NCBI RefSeq assembly: GCF_025673445.1
Contig: NZ_JAOVQN010000007.1
Location: 1 to 64,000 of the forward strand
From: Ruegeria_B marisflavi
Lineage (GTDB): Bacteria; Pseudomonadota; Alphaproteobacteria; Rhodobacterales; Rhodobacteraceae
Length of the DNA: 64,000 nucleotides
Direction of reading: 5' to 3'
The notes below the pieces were generated by a model that saw only the letters and a program-made list of their open reading frames with translations, was not told the DNA's origin and did not search any database. Below, in pieces: positions 15,834-24,240 of this stretch (within the stretch, counting starts at the first letter, position 1; every line of letters starts with the position of its first letter). Both the position numbers and the translations under genes were made by a program.

Positions 15834-17059
15834 CCCGTCCCCCCAAGGTTGCAGCAGGATTTGATTCCGCCCGCGCTCTGATAGCGCATCGCATAGGTCA
15901 CCAGCAATTCGGCGGCGGCCTGCGACAGCCGCCCATCGGCCGAGGTCAGGTGATCGAGCGCGGTGAAGTATTCGCGGTCACAGGAATAGGATGGGAACTT
16001 GCGGCTTTCGCTGACCCCCAGTCCCATGTCGCGGGCCGATTGGGTGGTGATCTCGCCGCTCTCGCCGCCGCGTTCGGCATCGTCGGAGCCGGTCAGCCGG
16101 GCCGCGATCACGCCCTTGCAGCTTTCGTCCTCGTAGCTCAACCGCTCCCAGATCTCGAAGAAACGGGAACCCTCGCCGGGCAAGTCCTGCACATAGCGCA
16201 GCGCGCGCATCTGCATCCCCTTGGGATAGCTGGTGCTCTTGGAGTAAGAGGCGGTGATCTGGAACTTGGCGTCGATGGCCGAGAGCATGCCTCCCACTTC
16301 CACCGCCAGTTCGGCATCGGCGGTCCGCTCCAGGGTGATCTCGTCGCTGCAATTCTTCTCCTCGACCAGCAGCCGTTCAAAGAAGTCGCGCGCCTCGCGA
16401 AAGCTTTGCGCGTCGATATCCAGGTCGGCGATATCCTGCGACAGCCGGGCTAGCGCATCGCCCCGGCTCCGCGGCCGGATCGGCGCATAGCTGGTGGCGC
16501 TGCGCAACTCGTCGGTATCGACAAAGACAAAATCGCTGTCCTCGCGCGGAATCTCGACCGTGGTTGCGGCGTCGAATCCCGGCTTCTGATTTTCCGGGCC
16601 GACGGCCAACGTCACGGTATCGTCGCTGAAGTCGACCACCTGATAGCGCTCCGAGCTGCTGTATTCCAGCACCCTCCCGTTGGTGGTGGCCACCGACCCT
16701 GGCCGCTGCGCCACGGCGATGAACCCGTCATAGGCGTCGGCCTTGAAATACCCCTTGCTGTCGGCCCGCACAAAAACGGGCAACCCGTCCTGGGTGACGG
16801 CGAAACACCACAGATCCAGCGATTTCTTGTGGCAGAGCCCGCCGCGCCCCACCAACAGGATCTTGCCCGCCGGCAGATAGGCGCGGGTGGCGCTCATGCG
16901 GGGGCGGTCCCCGGTGATGGTGGCCAGACGCACGACACTGCTGACCGAGACCCGCTTGCCAAAGGTCTTGTAGGGGGTATCGCCCAGCACGATCACGGGT
17001 TCCGCCAGCGCCGGTGTACCGAGAGCAAGGGCAGTCAAACAGGTAAAAATCAATCGCAT
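15830..17059 (-). CDS. Large secreted protein of unknown function
   Basis: A 409-residue protein with a signal peptide (MRLIFTCLTALALGTPALA). The mature chain contains about eight cysteines, including GLCHKKSLDLWCFAV, EKNCSDE, ESCKGV, YSCDREY and a C-terminal KSCCNLG, so disulfides are likely. I recognise no domain. An earlier ATG at 17101 would put 14 extra residues before the signal peptide and is less likely. Its stop overlaps DUF2065. The hflC terminator separates it from hflKC, so it may have its own promoter in about 75 bases. Confidence 0.7.
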   Translation of the reverse strand: MRLIFTCLTALALGTPALAEPVIVLGDTPYKTFGKRVSVSSVVRLATITGDRPRMSATRAYLPAGKILLVGRGGLCHKKSLDLWCFAVTQDGLPVFVRADSKGYFKADAYDGFIAVAQRPGSVATTNGRVLEYSSSERYQVVDFSDDTVTLAVGPENQKPGFDAATTVEIPREDSDFVFVDTDELRSATSYAPIRPRSRGDALARLSQDIADLDIDAQSFREARDFFERLLVEEKNCSDEITLERTADAELAVEVGGMLSAIDAKFQITASYSKSTSYPKGMQMRALRYVQDLPGEGSRFFEIWERLSYEDESCKGVIAARLTGSDDAERGGESGEITTQSARDMGLGVSESRKFPSYSCDREYFTALDHLTSADGRLSQAAAELLVTYAMRYQSAGGIKSCCNLGGTG

Positions 17060-17134
17060 TTCAGACCCCGAATTCCGGTTCCAGCATTTGAAGGCATTCA
17101 TGCCCAGGGATCAAGACAACTGCCGGGAGAATGC

Positions 17135-17162
17135 AAAAAGGGCCGGCACATTGTACCGGCCC
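17135..17162 (-). terminator. Intrinsic terminator downstream of hflC
   Basis: On the minus strand GGGCCGG ... CCGGCCC (7-bp stem) is followed by TTTTT (17135-17139 on the plus strand read AAAAA). Confidence 0.8.
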
Positions 17163-17185
17163 CTTCCATGTCTATCCCTTGCGGC

Positions 17186-18061
17186 CTAGTTCGAGGCGCC
17201 CAAAGGCGAATTCAAATAGTTGAAGAACTCAGAATCCGGGCTCATCACCATCGAGCTGTTGCCACCCTGAAGCGCCTTTTCATAGGCCGAGAGCGAGCGG
17301 TAGAACTCGAAGAATTCCGGGTCCTTGCCAAAGGCGTCGGCAAAGATCGCGTTCCGCTGCGCGTCGGCCTCGCCTCGGGCGATCTCGGCCTCGCGACGTG
17401 CCTCTGACACCAGCTCGACCACGGTCCGGTCGGCCTGGGCCCTGATCCGCTGCGCTGCCTCGTTACCGCGCGCCACCTCGTCGGCGGCTTCGCGTTCACG
17501 CTCGGCCCGCATCCGGGCAAAGGTGGCGTTCAGGTTGGCCTCGGGCAGGTCGGTGCGTTTCAGGCGCACGTCGATCACCTCAAGCCCCAGATCGCGGGCC
17601 TCGAAAATGGCGCCATTGCGGATGCGCAGCATCAGCGCGGCACGGTCCGAACTCAGGATGTCGTTCGAGCTGACCGAACCGAGGATCTCGCGGGTTTTGG
17701 CACGCAGGATCGAATCGAGCCGGGTCTCGGCGGTTGCGATGCCACCGGCACCCACGGCCTGACGGAACTGCCGCACATCGACGATCCTATAGCGGGCAAA
17801 GGCGTCGACCACCAGACGGCGGTCGTCCAGCGGGGTGACTTCCAGCGGACCGACCTCGCGGCTCAGGATACGGTCGTCATAACGCACCACTTCCTGAATC
17901 AGCGGGATCTTGAAGGCCAGTCCCGGCTCTTCCTTGACGTCGATCACCCGGCCGAATTGCAGCACCAGTGCCTTTTCACGCTCGTCCACGATGAACAGCG
18001 ACGACAGGCCCAGCGCAACCAGCACCACGATGATAGGCAGGAGAAAGGTCGATTTCCGCAT
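17186..18061 (-). CDS. hflC: HflC, FtsH-regulating SPFH membrane protein
   Basis: A 291-residue SPFH/stomatin-family protein. A single N-terminal membrane helix (TFLLPIIVVLVALGLSSLFIV) is followed by the periplasmic SPFH domain (REKALVLQFGRVIDV at about 29) and a long Ala/Glu/Arg coiled coil (about 180-250). With HflK it forms a cage around FtsH and modulates its proteolysis. It shares one base with the hflK stop (TGATG). Confidence 0.95.
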   Translation of the reverse strand: MRKSTFLLPIIVVLVALGLSSLFIVDEREKALVLQFGRVIDVKEEPGLAFKIPLIQEVVRYDDRILSREVGPLEVTPLDDRRLVVDAFARYRIVDVRQFRQAVGAGGIATAETRLDSILRAKTREILGSVSSNDILSSDRAALMLRIRNGAIFEARDLGLEVIDVRLKRTDLPEANLNATFARMRAEREREAADEVARGNEAAQRIRAQADRTVVELVSEARREAEIARGEADAQRNAIFADAFGKDPEFFEFYRSLSAYEKALQGGNSSMVMSPDSEFFNYLNSPLGASN

Positions 18062-19206
18062 CAGTTGTTCTCCTTGTCGCCGGATTTGCGCAGCTCGTTA
18101 AGCGGCAGATAGGGCACCACGCCCTGGCTGCCCGCCCCGTTGCTGTCCAGGATCACCTTGTCGATATCACCCAGCACCTGTTCCATCCGTTCCAGGTACA
18201 GACGTTTGCGGGTGACGTCGGGCGCCTTGAGGTATTCTTCCAGAACCGCCGAGAAGCGGCTGGCCTCACCCTGGGCCTCGTTCACCACGCGGGCGCGATA
18301 GCCTTCGGCCTCTTCCAGCACCTGTGCCGCTTCACCGCGCGCACCGGCCAGAACCGTGTTGGCATAGGCATCGGCCTGTTTCTCCAGCCGGTCACGTTCC
18401 TGACCCGCCGACTGCACTTCGCGGAAGGCATCCTTGACCGGCTCTGGCGGGTCGGCTCCGTCAAAGTTGACCCGGACGATGTTGATGCCCGAGTTATAGC
18501 TGTCCAGCGTCAGCTGGATCAGCTCTTCCAGCCGCTCGGCGATCACCGCACGGTCACGGTTGAGGATCGGCGCCAGTTCCGACTGCGCGATGATCTCGCG
18601 CATGGCCGATTCCGACACCGCCTGGATGGTCTGGCGCGGGTCGCGCAGATTGAACAGGAAATTGGCCGGATCGCTGATGTTCCACACCACCTGGAAGTCG
18701 ATATCGACGATGTTCTCGTCCCCGGTCAGCATCAGCCCGGCATCGCTGCCGCGCCCGCCCGAGCCGATGGTCTCGGTCTGCTCGACCTTGACCGGGATCA
18801 CCTCGGCGGTGACCAGCGGCCAGGGGGCAAAGTTCAGACCTTCGGTGCCGATGCCGGAAAACTCGCCCAGGAACAGTTCAACCGATTGTTCTTCGGGTTT
18901 GACGGTATAGAAGCTCGCCATGCCCCAAAGACCAACGGCCACCAACAGGCCCAGGCCCACGGTGCCCCGGGTAAAGGCCGGACCGCCGCCACCGCCGGTG
19001 CCACGGCCATTGCCGCCCCGGCCGCTGCCGCCACGCCCGCCCATCAGCACGCGCAGCTGTTCCTGCCCCTTTTTCATCAGTTCGTCGATCTCGGGGATCT
19101 GCGGGCCATCGCCATCGGGCGGCCTCTTGCCGCCATTGTTTCCTCTGTCGCCGCCGCCGCCGGAAGAGCCTCCGCCCCCCCAGGGGCCACCTGAGTTGCC
19201 CGCCAT
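18061..19206 (-). CDS. hflK: HflK, FtsH-regulating SPFH membrane protein
   Basis: A 381-residue partner of HflC. A cytoplasmic Gly-rich head (about 1-90, many GGGG runs) precedes one membrane helix (GLGLLVAVGLWGMASFYTV, about 85-103). The SPFH domain begins KPEEQSVELFLGEF, and a coiled coil (about 270-340) contains RDRLEKQADAYANTVLAGAR. The Gly-rich head is typical of HflK but unusually long in glycine here. Confidence 0.95.
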   Translation of the reverse strand: MAGNSGGPWGGGGSSGGGGDRGNNGGKRPPDGDGPQIPEIDELMKKGQEQLRVLMGGRGGSGRGGNGRGTGGGGGPAFTRGTVGLGLLVAVGLWGMASFYTVKPEEQSVELFLGEFSGIGTEGLNFAPWPLVTAEVIPVKVEQTETIGSGGRGSDAGLMLTGDENIVDIDFQVVWNISDPANFLFNLRDPRQTIQAVSESAMREIIAQSELAPILNRDRAVIAERLEELIQLTLDSYNSGINIVRVNFDGADPPEPVKDAFREVQSAGQERDRLEKQADAYANTVLAGARGEAAQVLEEAEGYRARVVNEAQGEASRFSAVLEEYLKAPDVTRKRLYLERMEQVLGDIDKVILDSNGAGSQGVVPYLPLNELRKSGDKENN

Positions 19207-19280
19207 ATGTCGTTTTTCCCCTTGTTGTTCAAACTGCCGTTACCGGCATTGCCTCTAACGTGAGCATTTTGCCCGTCAAT

Positions 19281-20639
19281 TCAAGCGCTGCGGACCGGTT
19301 GCCGCAGGGTGACCAGTTCTTCGGCCATTACGGGGTGAACCGCAACCGTCCGGTCGAAATCTTCCTTGGTCGCCCCCATTTTTACCGCGATACCGACCAA
19401 CTGGATCATTTCGCCCGCGCCCGGGGCCACGATATGGCAGCCCAGAACGCGGCGGTTGGCCTTGGACACGATCAGTTTCATCAGCACCCGCTGGCTGCGC
19501 CCGGCAAAGGCGGTCTGCATCGGCTTGAACGAGGTCGCATAGATTTCGACCGGTTCCTGCGCCGCCGCTTCCTCCTCGCTCAACCCCACGGTGCCCATCT
19601 CGGGCTGGGTAAAGATCGCGGTCGGGATCAGCGCGTAATCGACCGGCGTCGGCTTGCCCCGGAACACGGTATCGACAAAGGCCATGCCCTCGCGGATCGC
19701 AACCGGGGTCAGGTTGACCCGGTCGGTCACGTCGCCGATCGCATAGATCGAGGGGACCGCCGTCTGGCTGTAGTCATCCACGACGATCTGCCCCTTGCGG
19801 CCCAGCTCGACGCCCAGCCCCTCAAGCCCCAGATCGTCGGCATTGGGCACCCGGCCAGTGGCGAACATCACCTGATCGAACAGTTCTTCGTCACCATTGG
19901 TGGCCTTGACCCGGATCCGGTCGCCCTCGCGTTCCATCTCCAGCACATTGGTGCCCAGGTGCAGCTTGATGCCGTTCTGGCACATCTCCTCGCTGACCAG
20001 CCCGCGCGCCTCGTCATCGAAACCGCGCAGAATCTGCGCGCCGCGATAATACTGGGTCACCTCGACCCCCATGCCGTTCATGATGCCCGCGAATTCACAG
20101 GCGATGTAACCGCCGCCGACGATCAGCATTCGTTCGGGCAGCTTCTCCAGATGGAAGATCTCGTTCGAGGTGATGCCCAGATCGGCCCCCTTGATCTCGG
20201 GCTTGACCGGGCGTCCACCGGTGGCGATCAGGATATGTTTCGCGCTTTTGCGGGTGCCGTCGGACAGCTCGACCGTATGCGCATCGACCAGCCGCGCGCG
20301 CATGTCAAAGGTCTCGACCCCGTTGTTCTTCAGGATGTTGCGATAGACACCTTCCAGCCGGTCCAGCTCTTTGTACAGCTTGTCGCGAAACACGTCCCAG
20401 TCGAACGCGCCCGGCTGGATGTCCCAGCCATAGGCCTGCGCATCCTCGACCATGCAGGCATACTCGCTGGCAAAGACCATCAGCTTTTTCGGCACACATC
20501 CCCGGATCACGCAGGTGCCGCCATAGCGATCCTCTTCGGCCAGCGCCACCTTGGCCCCGGTCTCGCCCGCCGCAACCCGCGCCGCGCGCACGCCGCCCGA
20601 TCCGCCGCCGATGACAAAAAGGTCGTAGTCAAAACTCAT
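19281..20639 (-). CDS. gor: Glutathione-disulfide reductase
   Basis: An FAD- and NADPH-dependent cytosolic enzyme, 452 residues, that regenerates reduced glutathione. FAD motif GGGSGGVRAAR at residue 11, redox pair C43-VIRG-C48, NADPH motif VGGGYIACEFA followed by YRGAQILRGFD whose arginines select NADPH, and the C-terminal catalytic His in VHPVMAEE. Start ATG 20639 gives the standard N-terminus; nine extra codons upstream are unnecessary. It fits with two GST genes in the window. Confidence 0.95.
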   Translation of the reverse strand: MSFDYDLFVIGGGSGGVRAARVAAGETGAKVALAEEDRYGGTCVIRGCVPKKLMVFASEYACMVEDAQAYGWDIQPGAFDWDVFRDKLYKELDRLEGVYRNILKNNGVETFDMRARLVDAHTVELSDGTRKSAKHILIATGGRPVKPEIKGADLGITSNEIFHLEKLPERMLIVGGGYIACEFAGIMNGMGVEVTQYYRGAQILRGFDDEARGLVSEEMCQNGIKLHLGTNVLEMEREGDRIRVKATNGDEELFDQVMFATGRVPNADDLGLEGLGVELGRKGQIVVDDYSQTAVPSIYAIGDVTDRVNLTPVAIREGMAFVDTVFRGKPTPVDYALIPTAIFTQPEMGTVGLSEEEAAAQEPVEIYATSFKPMQTAFAGRSQRVLMKLIVSKANRRVLGCHIVAPGAGEMIQLVGIAVKMGATKEDFDRTVAVHPVMAEELVTLRQPVRSA

Positions 20640-20773
20640 GTGCCTGTCTCGCTTTCCTGCCGCCACCCGAAAGGCGGGGCGCCTTGTCTCTTGCGCGTCG
20701 CGGCGCGGTGAACCGTTCAGATATGACCCATGGACCCCAAAACAACACGGCTCACGCCCGCGTGCGCGCGCCC

Positions 20774-21562
20774 CTAGTCCGCCAGATCGGTAAACAGGTT
20801 GTCGCTTTCGACAAAATCCAGCCGGTCATGTTCCACCGTGCCGTGGTTGATGTCGCGGATTTCCACCCGCCCGTCGCCATGGCCCAGCACCACGGTATCG
20901 CAAATGTCGATGAAGAGGCCGTTTTCCACCACGCCGGGGATCTGGTTCAGCACCAGCGCCACCTGACGGGCATTGCCAATCCGTTGCAGATGCAGGTCCA
21001 GGATATGATTTCCCTCATCGGTGATGAACGGCGTGTCGCCGTTCATCCGCAAGGTTGCCGTCCGCCCCAGCACATCCATCGAGATCAGCGTCTCCTCGAT
21101 CAGCGCCTGCGTCGTCTGCCATCCGAACGGGATCACCTCAACCGGCAGGGGAAAGGCGCCCAGACGGCTCACTTCCTTGCCGACATCGGCAATCACCACC
21201 ATCTGATCTGACGCGGTCGCCACGATCTTTTCCTGCAACAGCGCGCCGCCGCCGCCCTTGATCAGGTTCAGATCGCCATCGAACTCGTCGGCCCCATCGA
21301 TGGTGATATCCAGCCAACGCGCCTCGTCCAGCGTGATGATCTCGATCCCCACCTCGCGCGCCAGCTGAGCCGTCCGGGTCGAGGTCGGAACCCCGCGCAT
21401 CTTCAAGCCTTCCTTGCGCACCATGTCGCCCAGACAACGCACCAGCCAAGCCGCGGTCGATCCGGTGCCCAGACCCACGCGCATCCCGTCCTCGACCATG
21501 TCGGCGGCGCGTTTGGCGGCAACGAATTTCGCCTTGTCTATGGGCGAGAGTTCTCCGGTCAT
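20774..21562 (-). CDS. rpiA: Ribose-5-phosphate isomerase A
   Basis: Interconverts ribose 5-phosphate and ribulose 5-phosphate in the pentose phosphate pathway. It has 262 residues, slightly longer than the E. coli enzyme at the C-terminus. Signature motifs: GLGTGSTAAW (about 30), DGADE (about 89) and KGGGGALLQEK (about 102), carrying the catalytic Asp, Glu and Lys. It lies upstream of gor on the same strand with a 134-base gap. Confidence 0.96.
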   Translation of the reverse strand: MTGELSPIDKAKFVAAKRAADMVEDGMRVGLGTGSTAAWLVRCLGDMVRKEGLKMRGVPTSTRTAQLAREVGIEIITLDEARWLDITIDGADEFDGDLNLIKGGGGALLQEKIVATASDQMVVIADVGKEVSRLGAFPLPVEVIPFGWQTTQALIEETLISMDVLGRTATLRMNGDTPFITDEGNHILDLHLQRIGNARQVALVLNQIPGVVENGLFIDICDTVVLGHGDGRVEIRDINHGTVEHDRLDFVESDNLFTDLAD

Positions 21563-21643
21563 GGCAGCATCCCCTGTCGATGATTGCCAGCGTTATACGC
21601 AACGCCCCGCCCGACTGCGAGACCAAATCCGGTCCCCCGCGCC

Positions 21644-22075
21644 TCAGCCCCGCTGCATATTGGCAATTACCCGGCGCATAAGTGCGATGAATGTCGCGCG
21701 CTCTGCCTCGTCCAGCCCCGCCAGCGCCTGCGCGTTCTGCGCCCCTGCCGCCGCCTTGGCCTCTGCCTCCAACGCGCGGGCGCGGTCGGTCAGATGGATC
21801 AGCCGGGCGCGGCGATCCTCCTCGGACGGCAAGCGCCGGATCAGCCCGTCCCGCTCCATCCGCTTGAGCGTATTGGCCATGGTCGCCTGTTCGACATCCA
21901 GCGCTGCCGTCAGGTCGGCCTGGGTGCGCCCGTCGCTGTGCCACAGTTCCAGCAGCACCATGAACTGCGCCGGGGCGAGCCCCAGCGGCTGGATGCGCCG
22001 CGCCAGCCCCGCCGCAAAGAGCCGCGCCATGTGATTGGCCAGATACCCGGCCGAATTGTGCTGAAACTGATCCAT
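21644..22075 (-). CDS. MarR-family transcriptional regulator
   Basis: A 143-residue winged-helix repressor. DNA-binding segment: RTQADLTAALDVEQATMANT (about 57-77) followed by the wing RLPSEEDRRARLIHLTDRAR, the classic DxRxRxxxLT MarR pattern. Ligand unknown. It is transcribed away from a small membrane protein gene, and two palindromes in the 75-base divergent gap are likely its operators. Confidence 0.9.
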   Translation of the reverse strand: MDQFQHNSAGYLANHMARLFAAGLARRIQPLGLAPAQFMVLLELWHSDGRTQADLTAALDVEQATMANTLKRMERDGLIRRLPSEEDRRARLIHLTDRARALEAEAKAAAGAQNAQALAGLDEAERATFIALMRRVIANMQRG

Positions 22076-22091
22076 GCCTGCGACCTACCCC

Positions 22092-22111
22092 TTGCATAGC
22101 GTGCTATGCAA
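22092..22111. promoter_or_regulatory. Probable MarR operator 1
   Basis: TTGCATAGC-GT-GCTATGCAA is a perfect 20-bp palindrome. Its first six bases are also the -35 (TTGCAT) of a rightward promoter whose -10, TATTTA (22115-22120), follows after exactly 17 bases. Confidence 0.75.
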
Positions 22112-22114
22112 CAC

Positions 22115-22120
22115 TATTTA
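22115..22120 (+). promoter_or_regulatory. -10 element of the rightward promoter
   Basis: TATTTA spaced 17 bases from TTGCAT at 22092, both lying between or within the two palindromes, so repressor binding would occlude RNA polymerase. Confidence 0.5.
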
Positions 22121-22121
22121 C

Positions 22122-22133
22122 ATAGCACGCTAT
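22122..22133. promoter_or_regulatory. Probable MarR operator 2
   Basis: ATAGC-AC-GCTAT is a 12-bp perfect core that shares the CATAGC/GCTAT half-sites of operator 1. Its centre is 26 bp from that of operator 1 and 18 bases before the membrane protein's start codon. Confidence 0.65.
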
Positions 22134-22150
22134 TTAATTGGAGACCCAGG

Positions 22151-22597
22151 ATGAAACTCAAACTGCACGCGTTCGGCGGTGCCATCGCCCTGCTCACCAC
22201 CACCTGTTTCTGGACCTCGACCGCGCTGGTCGAGCTGTTCGGCACCCACGCCCAGATCGCGCAGGTAAAGACGGCGATCCTCTACGGCATGGCGCTTTTG
22301 ATCCCGGCCATGGCCACCGCTGGCGCCACCGGTGCCGCATTGAGCAAGGGCTGGCGCCTGCCCGAGGTCGCCGCCAAATCCGCCCGGATGAAGATGATCG
22401 CAGCCAACGGGTTGCTGATCCTGCTGCCCAGCGCCGTGTTCCTCGCGATCCGCGCCAATGCCGGTCAGTTCGACACGCTTTTCTATGTCGTGCAGGCGCT
22501 GGAACTTCTGGCGGGCGCCACCAACATCACCCTGCTGACACTGAACCTGCGTGCCGGTCTGGCCTTGCGCCGCCGTCGCGCCGCGCGTGGCAGATGA
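22151..22597 (+). CDS. Four-helix membrane protein, probable MarR target
   Basis: A 148-residue protein with four hydrophobic segments (AIALLTTTCFWTSTALV, TAILYGMALLIPAMATAGA, ANGLLILLPSAVFLAIRA, FYVVQALELLAGATNITLL) and an Arg-rich end. Not recognised beyond a conserved bacterial membrane protein. Divergent placement and two palindromic operators suggest it is controlled by the MarR protein. ATG 22151 follows GGAGA closely. Confidence 0.7.
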   Translation: MKLKLHAFGGAIALLTTTCFWTSTALVELFGTHAQIAQVKTAILYGMALLIPAMATAGATGAALSKGWRLPEVAAKSARMKMIAANGLLILLPSAVFLAIRANAGQFDTLFYVVQALELLAGATNITLLTLNLRAGLALRRRRAARGR

Positions 22598-22678
22598 ACC
22601 TGTCGGAACACCCCCCGATTCCCGCCCCGCGCCCTTTCCGTGCTATGATCGCACAGGACAGAAGCGGGGACAGGGCAC

Positions 22679-23455
22679 ATGCTGCAATTCGACGAAGACA
22701 CCGCCCGCATTCTGGAGGATGCCTATCAGGGCGCCGATATCACCCGCCGCCGCCGTGCCAGCTTCGACGTGCTGGCACCATCGCCGGGCGACCGGCTGCT
22801 GGATCTGGGCTGTGGCAATGGCCTCTTGACACTCGACCTGTCCCGCGCGGTGGGCGACACCGGTCATGTGCTGGGTCTTGATCCCAGCCTCGACATGCTC
22901 GACCTCGCGCGCGCCCGCTGCGCGGGTCGCGGCAATGTCGCCTTCCGGGAAGGCCACGCCGAGGCCCTCCCCTGCGATGAAAACAGCCTCGACGGCGCGG
23001 TCTCGCTGCAAGTGTTCGAGTATTTCGACGACATGCGCCCAACGCTGACCGAACTCTTTCGCGCGCTGAAACCCGGTGGCCGGCTGGTGATCGGCGACAT
23101 GCACTGGGATACGCTGACCTGGCACAGCGACCGACCCGCGCGCATGGTCGAGATGTGCCGCATCTGGGACCGCCACCTCGCCTGCCGCGATGTTCCGGCA
23201 CGCCTCCCGGCGCTGCTGGCCGAGGCCGGGTTTCGCGCGATCAGCACGACGCCGCTGGCCTTTTGCGACACGCAACTGCGCCCGGACGGGCTGGCGGCGA
23301 TGTTGATCCGCCTGATGACCGCCTATGCCATTCAAACCGGAGCCTTGGCGGAACCGGAGGCCCGTGCCTGGGCACAGGAACAGCAGGACCTGGCACGCGC
23401 AGGGCGCTTCTTCTTTTCCCTGACCCATTTCATCTGCCAGGCGCAGAAACCGTGA
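22679..23455 (+). CDS. Class I SAM-dependent methyltransferase
   Basis: A 258-residue cytosolic protein. SAM-binding motif I is LLDLGCGNGLLTLDL (about 40-54), motif II acidic residue in LGLDPSLDML, then EGHAEALPCDENSLDGAVSL and the LKPGGRLVIGDMHWD strand, the UbiE/Methyltransf_11 order. Substrate unknown. It starts about 80 bases after the membrane protein gene on the same strand. Confidence 0.85.
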   Translation: MLQFDEDTARILEDAYQGADITRRRRASFDVLAPSPGDRLLDLGCGNGLLTLDLSRAVGDTGHVLGLDPSLDMLDLARARCAGRGNVAFREGHAEALPCDENSLDGAVSLQVFEYFDDMRPTLTELFRALKPGGRLVIGDMHWDTLTWHSDRPARMVEMCRIWDRHLACRDVPARLPALLAEAGFRAISTTPLAFCDTQLRPDGLAAMLIRLMTAYAIQTGALAEPEARAWAQEQQDLARAGRFFFSLTHFICQAQKP

Positions 23456-23537
23456 CTCGCGACAAGCTTACGCGTTTCCGATGGGAAACGTCGCAATCGG
23501 TGAATGCAGAATCGCCCATGCATCTTATATCGGGGGC

Positions 23538-24239
23538 ATGACCGCGCCCTATCGCCTCCACTATGCCCCCGACAACGCCTCGCTGGTGATCCGGCTGGCG
23601 CTCGAGGACATGGGCCTGCCTTATGACACCGTGCTGGTCGACCGCGCAACCCGGGCCCAGGACAGCGCCGCCTATCGCGCGCTCAACCCCGCCGGGCTGA
23701 TCCCGGTGCTGGAAACCCCGCAAGGCCCGATTTTCGAAACCGCCGCCATCCTGCTCTGGCTTGCCGATACCCATGGCCGTCTGGCCCCGGCCCCCGCCGA
23801 TCCGGCGCGCGGCGCCTTCCTGAAATGGCTGTTCTTCGCCTCGAACACGCTGCATGCGGATATGCGCATGCTGTTCTATCCCGACAAATACATCGCCGAG
23901 ATGGAGGCCGAGACGCTGCGCGCGGGCCTGCGCCCGCGCCTGCGCACCCATCTGGCTCTGCTCGACGCGGTGGCCGCCGAGGCGCCGGACTGGCTGTCGC
24001 CCGCCACCCCGTCCATCCTGAGCTGGTATCTGGCCTGCCTGATGCGCTGGCTGGCGCTCTATCCCCAGGACAGCGACCGCAGCTGGTTCGCGGCCGCCGA
24101 CACGCCGCATCTGCATCGCATCCTCGCGGCGCTGGAAACCCGCCCCGCCACCCGAGCCGCGCAAGCGGCCGAGGGGCTGGGCGACACCCCGTTCACCGCC
24201 CCCCATCACGCAAACCCGCCAGAAGGTTCGGCTACCTGA
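23538..24239 (+). CDS. Glutathione S-transferase family protein
   Basis: A 233-residue protein. The thioredoxin-like N-terminus runs RLHYAPDNASLVIRLALEDM, LNPAGLIPVLETPQGPIFET (cis-proline and Glu-Thr glutathione contact). A helical C-terminal domain follows, with PSILSWYLACLMRW in place of the usual N-capping box. ATG 23538 is chosen over an ATG 19 codons earlier because it begins at the first GST strand. The stop is 1 base before sdaA. Confidence 0.82.
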   Translation: MTAPYRLHYAPDNASLVIRLALEDMGLPYDTVLVDRATRAQDSAAYRALNPAGLIPVLETPQGPIFETAAILLWLADTHGRLAPAPADPARGAFLKWLFFASNTLHADMRMLFYPDKYIAEMEAETLRAGLRPRLRTHLALLDAVAAEAPDWLSPATPSILSWYLACLMRWLALYPQDSDRSWFAAADTPHLHRILAALETRPATRAAQAAEGLGDTPFTAPHHANPPEGSAT

Positions 24240-24240
24240 T

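Noticed and set aside
19260..20711. A 483-codon frame antisense to gor
   Set aside because: Shadow of a conserved gene; composition is His/Asp-rich without recognisable motifs.
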